Assembly (NCBI GenBank): GCA_028686135.1
Contig: JAQUCP010000030.1
Location: 1-19,625, forward strand
DNA: 19,625 nucleotides
Origin: UBA12481 sp012523435
GTDB taxonomy: Bacteria > Bacteroidota > Bacteroidia > Bacteroidales > UBA12481
Reading direction: 5' to 3'
Part shown: positions 1 through 7,085 of the stretch, one piece after another
How positions within the stretch are numbered: the first letter of the stretch is position 1
Layout of the letters: each line of letters opens with the position of its first letter
The notes under the pieces: generated by a model
What the model was told of the DNA's origin: nothing
What the model saw: only the letters and a program-made list of their open reading frames with translations
Databases searched by the model: none
Made by a program: the position numbers and the translations under genes

Positions 1-617
1 ACTCCACCCTGAATATATTTTTCGGGATAGAGGGCTTTAATTTCGGCAATATGCTGGGTACAGTGTGTTGGGCAAATAGCTTCCAGGTTTTTAAAAAGTT
101 CGTAATTGTCAAATCCATGTAATCCGCCGACAATGGCATAAATATGACCGAACTGCGAAGCCGCATCCATCATATTTTTCATGTCGGGATGTGAACAGCC
201 TACGATGAGAACCAATCCTTTAGGTGTTTTCACTGCCATCGCCTGTTCTATATTTTCAAGTTCACCGGTTGAATAGAAATTCTCATACAGGGGCATAGGC
301 TTATCAATGTGAATAACCTTTTTGGCTTTCCTGACCCCTCTTAATGACAGAGGCAAAAAAACGGTTACATTCGAATTATGGTTGAGAAAAGCAGAGAGGC
401 CACCAATATGATCGAAGTGAGTGTGAGAGATAAAAATATCGTCAATGGACGATGGTGATATTTGTAGTTTTTCCATATTTTCGAGCAAAATAGCACCATT
501 TGCTCCGGTATCGAAAAGGATCGTTTTACCATAAGCTTCGACTAGGCAAGAAAACCCCCAGTCTGGTTTTAGATTTTCCTGGAATAGGGTGTTGTCATAA
601 AGGATGGTAATTTTCAT
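1..617 (-). CDS. MBL-fold metallo-hydrolase, COG1237-like (3' end cut by window edge)
   Basis: This minus-strand gene starts at the ATG at 617 and stays open to base 1, giving 205 complete codons with the C-terminus outside the window. The metal-binding motif of the metallo-beta-lactamase fold is clear: SHTHFDHIGG at residues 64-73. Later family signatures follow: GCSHPD at 140-145, GGLHGFD at 164-170 and a CTQHIAEIKA segment near 186-195. This spacing fits the group annotated as 7,8-dihydropterin-6-yl-methyl-4-(beta-D-ribofuranosyl)aminobenzene 5'-phosphate synthase (COG1237), common in strict anaerobes. The named reaction belongs to the archaeal methanopterin pathway and is doubtful here, so 'MBL-fold hydrolase' is the safe name. 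Probably only about 10-40 residues are missing. The small ORF upstream stops 14 nt before this start and may share its transcript. Confidence 0.85.
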   Translation of the reverse strand, partial: MKITILYDNTLFQENLKPDWGFSCLVEAYGKTILFDTGANGAILLENMEKLQISPSSIDDIFISHTHFDHIGGLSAFLNHNSNVTVFLPLSLRGVRKAKKVIHIDKPMPLYENFYSTGELENIEQAMAVKTPKGLVLIVGCSHPDMKNMMDAASQFGHIYAIVGGLHGFDNYELFKNLEAICPTHCTQHIAEIKALYPEKYIQGG

Positions 618-631
618 CTGGTTTGGCAAAC

Positions 632-985
632 TTAAATTTTCGTAATCTCAGGTATTCTTGTTTTGCGAGTTGCATCTGCAATTTCATTGATTTCCTTGAG
701 TAATTCTGTTGCAATTGGAACTTCCTTTTCATCTTTTGAGAATTCAACATTTTTCATGCGCTCTACTCTCAAGAAAAGTTTCATTGGTTTTTCCATGCGT
801 GTAAATATAAGATTATCAGCAGCATCCTCCAGTACTTTGATTTTATTTGCCAAGGCAGATGTGCTAACAGCAAACATATAGGTTCGTCTCTTATCGTTTT
901 GCAGTGCATCTTTTAATTTATTCAGAATGGCTTCGCTGTATGTTTTTGAAAAAAGCAATAGATTTAATGCTGAACCGAAAACCAT
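632..985 (-). CDS. Hypothetical protein, probably 5'-truncated
   Basis: This is a 117-aa ORF from the first in-frame ATG at 985. The frame stays open upstream to 1075, just after an in-frame TAG at 1076-1078, adding about 30 residues of coding-like sequence (..NPDTWEEAIKKAESLVDK..) with no ATG, GTG or TTG start. That suggests the natural N-terminus was lost. The protein is soluble, Lys/Glu-rich and alpha/beta in character. A segment like TMVFGSALNLLLFSKTY followed by a predicted strand TYMFAVSTSA weakly recalls the core of a flavodoxin-like fold, but I cannot assign a family. It is co-oriented with the downstream MBL gene (14-nt gap). The lost 5' end lies exactly where the oppositely oriented cupin fragment begins, so the two appear cut at one junction. 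Confidence 0.5.
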   Translation of the reverse strand: MVFGSALNLLLFSKTYSEAILNKLKDALQNDKRRTYMFAVSTSALANKIKVLEDAADNLIFTRMEKPMKLFLRVERMKNVEFSKDEKEVPIATELLKEINEIADATRKTRIPEITKI

Positions 986-1077
986 GGTACCCCAATCACT
1001 TTTATCAACCAGACTCTCGGCTTTTTTAATGGCTTCCTCCCAGGTATCAGGGTTTAATACACCACTGGCAGGAAGCT

Positions 1078-1422
1078 ATGGAATATGGAAGTGGCGCAAA
1101 AAAGAAAACACTGCGCGATGAGAACGGCAAAAAAACAATTTTGCTTAAGTTGCCCGAGAATTTCTACATGGCCGATCATACGCATGTAAACACCGAGCAA
1201 CACTTTATTTTGAAAGGTGAATACAAAAGCGAAGGTAAATTATACCACGCTGGTGACTATCAAATTTTCAATTCACATGAGAATCACGGACCCCTTGAAT
1301 CAGAAAAGGGTGCTTTGGTGCTGGTTGTATGGGCTTCTATGACAAGCCACAATGTGTTGAAGTCTGTCCGGTGGATGCAATTATTCCCGATCCGAAGTAT
1401 CGTGAAAGTCAAGATGAACTGA
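1078..1422 (+). pseudogene. Cupin-domain protein remnant, truncated at both ends
   Basis: The frame reads a cupin_2-type core from about 1066 to 1334: WQEAMEYGSG, then ILLKLPENF, the metal-site-like HTHVNTEQHF with LKGEYKSEGKLYHAGDYQ, then HENHGP and GALVLVVW. The nominal ATG at 1078 falls inside this homology: the codons before it (HWQEA) also fit the family, but the frame closes upstream at a TAA with no start. So the N-terminus is missing. After GALVLVVW (about 1334) the remaining 28 codons do not look like a cupin, because the DNA there encodes a ferredoxin in another frame. The object is best read as an internal cupin fragment and is unlikely to be functional. The original cupin could have been a small sugar- or metal-binding stand-alone protein. 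Confidence 0.65.
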
Positions 1423-1454
1423 TGGCAAAAAAGAGAAAACTACACGGGGAATAG
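1323..1454 (+). pseudogene. C-terminal fragment of a YfhL-like 4Fe-4S ferredoxin
   Basis: Read in the frame that ends at TAG 1452-1454, this stretch gives GCMGFYDKPQCVEVCPVDAI, then IPDPKYRESQDELMAKKR and a short tail. It matches the second half of the YfhL-type 2[4Fe-4S] ferredoxins: an extended loop between cysteines, the CxxxCPVDAI motif, and the Asp-Pro..Glu-rich C-terminal helix. The first CxxCxxCxxxCP cluster and any start codon are absent, because the frame upstream belongs to the cupin fragment in a different register. Both frames are plausible across 1323-1333 (GGTTGTATGGG), which makes this the probable junction. It cannot bind two clusters as it stands. Confidence 0.65.
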
Positions 1455-1547
1455 AGTGAGTGGAGTTGTTAGTAATGATTTCGCTTTCCTAGAGGGGAAC
1501 CGATCAAGTGACACATGATTGGACACTTACAGTGTACCAAACTAAAA

Positions 1548-1700
1548 ATGATGATGATGAAAAAATTAAGAATCAATATTCCTTGGTTTGATGAACTATT
1601 GCCCGAAGGGATTCTGATACCCTCATCAACTTTAATCAGCGGACCAGGAGGCACCGGAAAACCTCTGGTTGAGTTCGCTTTTGCTTTACCATGGATGTAA
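1548..1700 (+). pseudogene. N-terminal fragment of a RecA/KaiC (RAD55)-like ATPase
   Basis: Four consecutive ATG codons (1548-1559) lead into KKLRINIPWFDELLPEGIL, then STLISGPGGTGKPLVEFAFA and a TAA at 1698-1700. The order 'INIPWFDELLPEGIL..ST-LISGPGGTGK' matches the start of KaiC/RAD55-like ATPase domains, which normally run more than 200 residues further. Here only about 50 codons remain. The residue after the P-loop lysine is Pro instead of Ser or Thr, so the Mg-ATP site is damaged as well. Together with the neighbouring cupin and ferredoxin pieces, this indicates gene decay or repeated deletion in this stretch. Confidence 0.55.
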
Positions 1701-2003
1701 ATTTAAGCTTAATCTGTGCTAACATAAATTAGGAGCTATTATACTTCCTGCCAGTGGGAATCATCGTACAAGTTCATTTTCTCTTTCATTTTAAGTTCCC
1801 CCCCCCCTTAAATTTTACCTAAATTTAAGGAACAGGGTATCCTTAAACAAATTTTTTTATCCTCCTCTTTGTGCAATTGTTTTAATTGTTAAGTCCCATT
1901 AGTTTTAACCTTTTAAATGACATTTTCCCAGGATAAAACCTTAGTTAATGGCACCCCGTCATTATCAATGTTTTCTGTTTAGGATGTCCTGTATGCAAGG
2001 TCG
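1701..2003. other. Gene-free, AT-rich stretch
   Basis: No convincing coding frame is seen on either strand. The stretch holds a run of about ten C (around 1798-1807), a 9-bp inverted repeat (1806-1830), a T-run near 1852-1858, and the region downstream of the minus-strand PH-domain operon. No tRNA cloverleaf or strong GC-rich terminator is apparent. It is probably part of the same eroded region as the gene fragments to its left. Confidence 0.5.
1806..1830. repeat. Perfect 9-bp inverted repeat next to a C-tract
   Basis: The arms CCTTAAATT and AATTTAAGG are exact reverse complements separated by 7 nt (TTACCTA). A run of about ten C overlaps the left arm. The stem is AT-rich, with only two GC pairs at its base and no T-tract directly after it, so a strong terminator is unlikely. 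It could be a weak bidirectional terminator, a protein-binding site or a chance palindrome in AT-rich DNA. Confidence 0.45.
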
Positions 2004-3488
2004 CTAGATCCATTCGCTGGTGGAGGTTTCAGCATAGTAGAGTAGATAATCGTGTAGCCTGCGGGCAATGCCAGCATCAATGAACGGCAGCCGCATTGTG
2101 CTTGCCGCATTGCCAATAACCAGAGTCGCTAAACCCCGCTTCTTAATGAAGACCCCCTGACGAAATTCAACATGCTGCACCTTGCTTAAATCCATCTGCT
2201 TAAACCGATGACTAAAGGCTCCTGATGAGACCAGTATCTGTTGATTGGTGATCTGAAAGTAACTCTTACCGATCATCAATCTACTGTGAATCAGTATGTA
2301 AACGACCCAAAGAATCAAAATGAATACGTAGTGCCAATTGAGTAACAACAGTGGAGTGGCTAAAAGGGCTGGTATCCAGCCATAGCGAAGCCATGTACGG
2401 CGCCAATAGTAGCTTGATGAATAAATAAGCGGCTGATCAAGTAATTGATCTGCCCCAAAAAGATCTTTTCTGATGGTTTCAATGTGATTAATCAGACATC
2501 CCGGCACCTCAGGGAATTTATTCTCTGGCGTTATTCCCCCGGAAGCCTGATGTATCACTACCTTGTATATCCCAAACAGCCGCTTTACTGGTCCTGTTTC
2601 CCAGTTTAAATCCTGAATTTTTCTGAACGGCAACAAGAGGTTCTTGCGGGTCAAAAGTCCCGATACAATCCGGTACGACTGACTTATCCGGTAAAAACGC
2701 AGGTCATAGAAAAGAACCGCCGTCCGAACCATCGAAAACAACAGTGAAAAAAGTAGAAAACCTACCAACAGAATAATTAGGATGGTAAGGCCTGAGTGAC
2801 TGAGAAATGTCCAAAGTTCATTGGCGTATTTCTGGGCCTGCTCTTTGAAATAGTCCTCAATTTGATAATAAAACTGAATCCCAAATACAAAAAGAAGCAT
2901 GGCGGTTTTGATGTGGTTCTGACTGATGCCGATCCGTAGGAGATCGGAAATCTTTAGCTTGAGTAACAGCTCTTCTGAAGGCTTAACAGGCATATCCTCC
3001 TCTTCAGTTTTATCAGTCCGGGTTTCGAGGGCATTTCCTAGCAATAGCGCCAGCTGGGTTGCTACGTTGGTTTTTAATGAGTTGATCTTAAGCTCTTTCT
3101 GATCTGTTCCGGCTGTGTCAATTTCCAGACTCATTACCCCAAACACCTGCTGGAGAATCGATTGGCGGGTATTGACATTTTGGATTCGATCAAAGGGAAT
3201 GGTAAGAGTTTTCCGTTTTATATAGCCTTTCCGGAGAATGAATTGCCCATTTTCGATGTGAAATTTGAAGGTCAGATAGTATAGGATGGTGTGAATCAGG
3301 GTCAGGACAAGGCCCGTTAACAGGAAGGCAGCGACCTCCAGCCATCGATTTCTGGTTTTATTGGTAAACACGATAGCTACCAACACTGGCCAAAAGGTTT
3401 TGATCAACTTTCTGCCCTCCTGTAGAAATATCAATACTAGCCCCTTGGCTGATTGTCGTTGAGGCCTGCTGAAGTCAATCTTACTCAT
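2004..3488 (-). CDS. PH domain-containing membrane protein, YdbT-like
   Basis: This is a 494-aa membrane protein with an ATG at 3488 that overlaps the end of the upstream PH-domain gene by 8 nt. Three bacterial PH (bPH_2, DUF304) domains alternate with hydrophobic segments. The first lies around residues 74-145 (..FHIENGQFILRKGYIKRKTLTIPFDRIQNV..), the second around 265-330 (..YRIVSGLLTRKNLLLPFRKIQDL..) and the third around 410-485 (..YFQITNQQILVSSGAFSHRFKQMDLSKVQHV..). Each carries the family pattern 'G-hydrophobic..(I/L)PF/L-x-K/R-I/V-Q-x-(V/L)'. Predicted membrane helices sit near 33-70, 190-210, 230-255 and 375-395. YdbT-type proteins pair with YdbS-type proteins and have been linked in Firmicutes to envelope stress and resistance to bacteriocin-like peptides; the role in Bacteroidota is unknown. 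Confidence 0.88.
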   Translation of the reverse strand: MSKIDFSRPQRQSAKGLVLIFLQEGRKLIKTFWPVLVAIVFTNKTRNRWLEVAAFLLTGLVLTLIHTILYYLTFKFHIENGQFILRKGYIKRKTLTIPFDRIQNVNTRQSILQQVFGVMSLEIDTAGTDQKELKINSLKTNVATQLALLLGNALETRTDKTEEEDMPVKPSEELLLKLKISDLLRIGISQNHIKTAMLLFVFGIQFYYQIEDYFKEQAQKYANELWTFLSHSGLTILIILLVGFLLFSLLFSMVRTAVLFYDLRFYRISQSYRIVSGLLTRKNLLLPFRKIQDLNWETGPVKRLFGIYKVVIHQASGGITPENKFPEVPGCLINHIETIRKDLFGADQLLDQPLIYSSSYYWRRTWLRYGWIPALLATPLLLLNWHYVFILILWVVYILIHSRLMIGKSYFQITNQQILVSSGAFSHRFKQMDLSKVQHVEFRQGVFIKKRGLATLVIGNAASTMRLPFIDAGIARRLHDYLLYYAETSTSEWI

Positions 3489-4005
3489 CCTGGCTGATTT
3501 TACCGGTCAGGAATTCTCGAATATGCCTCGCTGTTTCCAGCGGTAACCCGGGAATCACCAGATCATCACCGCTGCTGCCCGCTGTGTAGATCTTCACCGA
3601 AGCCAGCTTCATGCGTTTAGCCAGCAGGCCCTGAATGAGCTCTACATGCTGAATCCGGTTTAATGGAATAGAGGTGAGCCGGTAACGAAGCCATCCGCGC
3701 TGATAGGCAATGTCCCGCTCCCGAATTAAATATCCACGATACCGAAACGCCCACAAGGTGCTTGCCAGCGATAAGATCATAATCAACAAAACTCCTCCGG
3801 TGCTGATCACTGGAACTGATAGCCCGATCTTACCGTTCATCGCAAGATAGAAACCCCAGACCAGGGCGAGCAAAAAGAGGGTTGTCAATAAGTTGTTGAA
3901 TATCAGGATTATGATATATTTTCGGTCGACAGGATTAAAATCCGCTTCTTTCAGGGTGGGAAGATTTTCGGGTAGGATGATGGAGTTGGTAAATGCGCTG
4001 ATCAT
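3481..4005 (-). CDS. PH domain-containing protein, YdbS-like
   Basis: I place the start at the ATG at 4005 (174 aa). The frame extends ten codons further to a TTG at 4035, but no ribosome-binding signal supports it. Two membrane helices are evident (about 30-57 and 66-86 from this ATG). A single bPH_2 domain follows: FRYRGYLIRERDIAYQRGWL, then the diagnostic SIPLNRIQHVELIQGLLAKR and LASVKIYTAGSSGDDLVIPGL, ending in an amphipathic EHIREFL-like helix. Length and layout match the short partner (YdbS) of the YdbS/YdbT pair. The stop overlaps the next ATG by 8 nt, so translation of the two is probably coupled and the proteins likely form a complex in the cytoplasmic membrane. The upstream GH20 gene ends 85 nt before, on the same strand. 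Confidence 0.87.
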   Translation of the reverse strand: MISAFTNSIILPENLPTLKEADFNPVDRKYIIILIFNNLLTTLFLLALVWGFYLAMNGKIGLSVPVISTGGVLLIMILSLASTLWAFRYRGYLIRERDIAYQRGWLRYRLTSIPLNRIQHVELIQGLLAKRMKLASVKIYTAGSSGDDLVIPGLPLETARHIREFLTGKISQDE

Positions 4006-4090
4006 AATCGGAATGATTGGATGGTTGATAGGCAAAGTTAAAGAAAACGAGCGGTGAAAACCTCTATTTTCCTTAGGTCCTGACTTTTGG

Positions 4091-6031
4091 TTACCGTTTC
4101 TTTCTTTCTGGCGAATAGATCAGGCCTGGTGGCACACTCTTTCCGTCGGGTGTCACGATCAAGGCTGAGAACATCCATTTTGTGAGTCGGGTTTGTGGGG
4201 AGGTGAAATTTCCCACTGGCATTTTGAGTAGGATTTTGTTCCAGCCTTTGTGTAGGGTAATCGGGATGGGCTTGCGGACCCACCAGTTTTCATCAAAATA
4301 GGGAGTCTCGAGGTTTTCCGGTTGAAATCCGGCGTTAGCCCAGATTGGTGGATTGATGAGTTCTTCATTGATCCAGATCCGGCTTCCTTTATGGTCCCAC
4401 TCTCCATTGGGTGGTGTGGCGTCTTTTTCGGAGCGACCGAAGACATGAAAGCCAGCCCAGAGACCAACTTGCATTGCATCAGGGGCATAGACGTAGGTGT
4501 AAGCATAGGCGGTATGATCGGGTCGTGGATCCGCAAAGAGTCCAGGAACCATCCCTCCCCAGGTGTGCCGGAGGTAAACTGTAGCGCCTGTGGCCGGGTT
4601 GGAGGTAAACACTTTACGCTTATGGCGATACTTTTTCCGGATTTTCTGTTCCGGGGGGAAGGTCAGGCTTAAATCACCCCTGTTTGGGAAGGGATCGATG
4701 ACTCTCCAGTGTACATCGGTCTGTTTTAGATAGGGGAAGGGTTCATCCGGCAGATAACGATTCCGGCTAATCAACATCCGCTTTTCGAAATCAGTAAATA
4801 ATTTATAATCAACATTATCCGGCTGTGGTAGGTTGACCCCCCGGACCCGGATGTCGTGCCCGCCGCCCCGCCAGGAGCGTTCGGCAAAAGCGAGCATCAC
4901 CGTGTAAAATGTGTTGGAGAGCAGGATATCCTCCACTGAAGCCGGAATCCTGTCATTCCAGACGCAGCAGATACCTCCGGTGAGGTGGTCATTGCCGCTG
5001 TCCGACCCACAAATCCTGCTGTTGAACACGCCAAAGAGGTCGGCAAATGGATCAAAATGGTTCAGGTAGAGAAAGCGCGAGTCGATGGTTTTGGCTCCAG
5101 CTGGCGGATTCACCGTTCCAATCCACAGCTGCTTGATGGATGGCTGACCCAGATCGGCTCCGGGAAGCCAGCCAATAGGTTCCTTACCTGCCTGCCTGAC
5201 GATCTCCGCCATTTCGGTGGCAAAGGTTGGATCGGTGATCTTCACCTCATCGGTGCCGATATGAAAGTAGGGTGTGTCAAACAGTTCGCAGGCCTCCCAA
5301 AGCAGCTCTTTAACAAGTTTTTTGCCCTCGGGCGACTGCATTGAAAACCCCGTGACACGGGTGAAAGCCGCGCTGTGACCGGGCATATCGATCTCCGGGA
5401 CGACAGTGATGTGGTGTGTTTTGCAATATTGGACGAATTGCCTCACCTCCTCCTTGGTATAGAACCCTGTATTCCTTGTGGTGATGCTGCTATCGGTCAA
5501 GTAGGGAATCATGTCGCTGGCCAGGCGCCAGGCTACATCTTCGGTGAGATGCCAGTGGAAGATGTTGATTTTGAATCGGGAGAGAATGGCGATCTCTTTT
5601 TCCAGCTCTTCGATCGGGATAAAATAGCGGCCCACATCGTGCATGAACCCCCGGATCTGAAAGGCGGGGAAATCAACAATTTTGCAGCAGGGGATTTGGC
5701 CGTTGTCATCGGCGCCATCAATCAGTTGGGCGAGTGTGGTTTTGGCCCGGAACAGTCCGATTTCCGTTGTGGCTTCAATGCGGATTGCATCAGGTGTTAT
5801 ATCGATGCTATAGCCCTCCTCTGGGTTCAAGTGAATGCCTTCGATATTATCTACAATACTGAAGGTGAATCGATTATCCTTATCTGGATTGGTGTTAGCG
5901 ATGGTAAAGTATCCGGCGCGCAACTCCATATTTTGTGGCAGGGGTAGCAGGGCGATCTGACCAAAACTGGAGCATTGTAGGATTAATCCGATGCAGATCA
6001 ACAGAAATAGTATCCGATAAGCTGCCTTCAT
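4091..6031 (-). CDS. Glycoside hydrolase family 20 (beta-N-acetylhexosaminidase-like), exported
   Basis: This is a 646-aa exported enzyme. A hydrophobic signal spans residues 5-19. Cys20 in LILQC could be a lipoprotein cysteine, but the lipobox is poor (Gln at -1), so cleavage after SSFGQ by signal peptidase I is an alternative. A GH20b-like N-terminal domain (about 27-115) precedes the catalytic barrel, which opens with FQIRGFMHDVGR. Family landmarks are FHWHLTED (158-165), PEIDMPGHS (212-220) and the catalytic Asp-Glu pair in FHIGTDEV (D261/E262). The C-terminal ~200 residues look like a jelly-roll or PA14-like accessory domain (..GWNKILLKMPVGN..). The expected activity is release of terminal beta-GlcNAc or GalNAc from glycans. 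The gene starts 9 nt after the pantothenate-kinase-like gene, an operon arrangement without an obvious metabolic logic. Confidence 0.9.
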   Translation of the reverse strand: MKAAYRILFLLICIGLILQCSSFGQIALLPLPQNMELRAGYFTIANTNPDKDNRFTFSIVDNIEGIHLNPEEGYSIDITPDAIRIEATTEIGLFRAKTTLAQLIDGADDNGQIPCCKIVDFPAFQIRGFMHDVGRYFIPIEELEKEIAILSRFKINIFHWHLTEDVAWRLASDMIPYLTDSSITTRNTGFYTKEEVRQFVQYCKTHHITVVPEIDMPGHSAAFTRVTGFSMQSPEGKKLVKELLWEACELFDTPYFHIGTDEVKITDPTFATEMAEIVRQAGKEPIGWLPGADLGQPSIKQLWIGTVNPPAGAKTIDSRFLYLNHFDPFADLFGVFNSRICGSDSGNDHLTGGICCVWNDRIPASVEDILLSNTFYTVMLAFAERSWRGGGHDIRVRGVNLPQPDNVDYKLFTDFEKRMLISRNRYLPDEPFPYLKQTDVHWRVIDPFPNRGDLSLTFPPEQKIRKKYRHKRKVFTSNPATGATVYLRHTWGGMVPGLFADPRPDHTAYAYTYVYAPDAMQVGLWAGFHVFGRSEKDATPPNGEWDHKGSRIWINEELINPPIWANAGFQPENLETPYFDENWWVRKPIPITLHKGWNKILLKMPVGNFTSPQTRLTKWMFSALIVTPDGKSVPPGLIYSPERKKR

Positions 6032-6040
6032 GAGTAGAGT

Positions 6041-6850
6041 TTAGACTTTTGATAGAGCTGCTCCGAGGGCTGTGGCATAGGCTGCGTCGTGGGGGTAGAT
6101 GAAAGTGATTTCAAAGATGTTACCGATGGCATCGAGGATTCTCTTGGCAATGGATCCATCGCTGGCGGTACCCGTTACCACCACCCGTGAGATATTGCGG
6201 CTTCTAGCGGCGAAGGCCGAAACGGTTCCAATAACCTGATACACCATGGTCAGGATTCCCATGGCAATATCTTCATTTCGGGCGTTATCGGGCATTTTGC
6301 CGAAGTTCGCGGCGGTCATCTCCCGCTTGAGGAAGCTTAGATCATCATCCACAATATCCCCGATAAGCAGATCAACCTCACCGATTTTCCCCTGCTCTGC
6401 CAAGTCGAATACTGCTTGAATCTCAGAAGTTTTGAACATGGCTTTCGCAAGACCCAGAATAGTGCCACCGCCTACTCCAGTTCCGCCGATATGCTTGATC
6501 AAGCCGGGGTGGGCTTCCACCAGGGCTGTGCCAGTGCCAATGTTGGTGATGATTACGCCGCTCTCACCGGAGAGGTACATCCCTCCCAGGCCGACAGCTT
6601 CCAGTTCATCGATTTTGTGAGTTTCTACGCCGAACAGATTGCCCTTAATCCCGGGGGCTCCGGCTCCTGTCAGAACAATACTACGGATCGAGGAGATCTG
6701 TAATTGATTTTCCATCAGCATTTTACCAAGCGCTCCGGTTGCCGAAGTAATCGGGTCGATTGCTTTCGTGGTAAGAGATTTGAAGGATTTGTCGGGGTAA
6801 ATAGCCACGCTTTTAGTGGTTGTACTGCCGATATCGATTCCAATGACCAT
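6041..6850 (-). CDS. coaW: Type II pantothenate kinase (Fumble/CoaW-like)
   Basis: This actin-fold (ASKHA) kinase has 269 aa from the ATG at 6850, close to the ~267 aa of known type II enzymes. An 18-codon extension to a TTG at 6904 is not supported. Motifs in order: the phosphate-1 loop GIDIGSTTTKS (4-14), TGAGA (61-65), a THKIDELEAVG segment containing the likely catalytic Glu, TNIGTGTALVE (102-112), HIGGTGVGGGTILGL (120-134, diagnostic for type II PanK) and a C-terminal VVVTGTASDG with AYATALGAAL. The enzyme would phosphorylate pantothenate in the first step of CoA synthesis. Type II is the less common type in bacteria. A BadF/BcrA-type activator or an N-acetylhexosamine kinase of the same superfamily is possible given the GH20 neighbour, but the GGTGVGGGT signature favours PanK. 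Confidence 0.8.
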   Translation of the reverse strand: MVIGIDIGSTTTKSVAIYPDKSFKSLTTKAIDPITSATGALGKMLMENQLQISSIRSIVLTGAGAPGIKGNLFGVETHKIDELEAVGLGGMYLSGESGVIITNIGTGTALVEAHPGLIKHIGGTGVGGGTILGLAKAMFKTSEIQAVFDLAEQGKIGEVDLLIGDIVDDDLSFLKREMTAANFGKMPDNARNEDIAMGILTMVYQVIGTVSAFAARSRNISRVVVTGTASDGSIAKRILDAIGNIFEITFIYPHDAAYATALGAALSKV

Positions 6851-7013
6851 GACGATAAGTTTTTGTGAACAATTTTTGGTCAGCTCCGGTTTTTCACGTT
6901 TCAATTTGGATCAAAGATCAGGAAAAAAATGCTCTTTTAGTGCATGCAAGGAGTTGATCTTCTTTTGTATTGGCCGCCCTGGAAGAGCATTTTGGGAAGA
7001 AAGAAGTATCAAA

Positions 7014-7044
7014 CTTTTTATCCGGGATTTTTAGGCTAATTTTG
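7014..7044 (+). promoter_or_regulatory. Possible Bacteroidota-type promoter for the DUF1846 gene
   Basis: TAATTTTG at 7037-7044 is a perfect match to the -7 consensus TAnnTTTG. Upstream at the right spacing there is only CTTTTT (7014-7019) instead of a clear TTTG. The predicted transcript would start near 7050 and carry a leader of about 35 nt. Only the -7 box supports this call. Confidence 0.4.
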
Positions 7045-7075
7045 CTTCCTTTATTACTTAAGAACGTAACAAATT

Positions 7076-7081
7076 AAGGAG
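7076..7081 (+). promoter_or_regulatory. Strong Shine-Dalgarno for the DUF1846 gene
   Basis: AAGGAG lies 4 nt before the ATG at 7086. It fixes that start and is notable because almost every other gene in this window has an A/T-rich leader with no Shine-Dalgarno, the usual pattern in Bacteroidota. Confidence 0.6.
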
Positions 7082-7085
7082 TGCA

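Noticed and set aside
632..985. Assignment of the small ORF to DsrE or flavodoxin families
   Set aside because: The resemblance is only a short strand pattern; no cysteine or FMN-loop motif is visible.
4006..4035. Upstream extension of the YdbS-like gene to a TTG at 4035
   Set aside because: The first ATG at 4005 gives the usual length and no ribosome-binding signal precedes the TTG.
4038..4536. Minus-strand ORFs overlapping the 3' end of GH20
   Set aside because: They are out-of-frame shadows: the GH20 frame has clear homology-like content through this stretch.
6851..6904. N-terminal extension of the pantothenate kinase to a TTG at 6904
   Set aside because: The family starts close to the GIDIGSTTTK motif, which directly follows the ATG at 6850.
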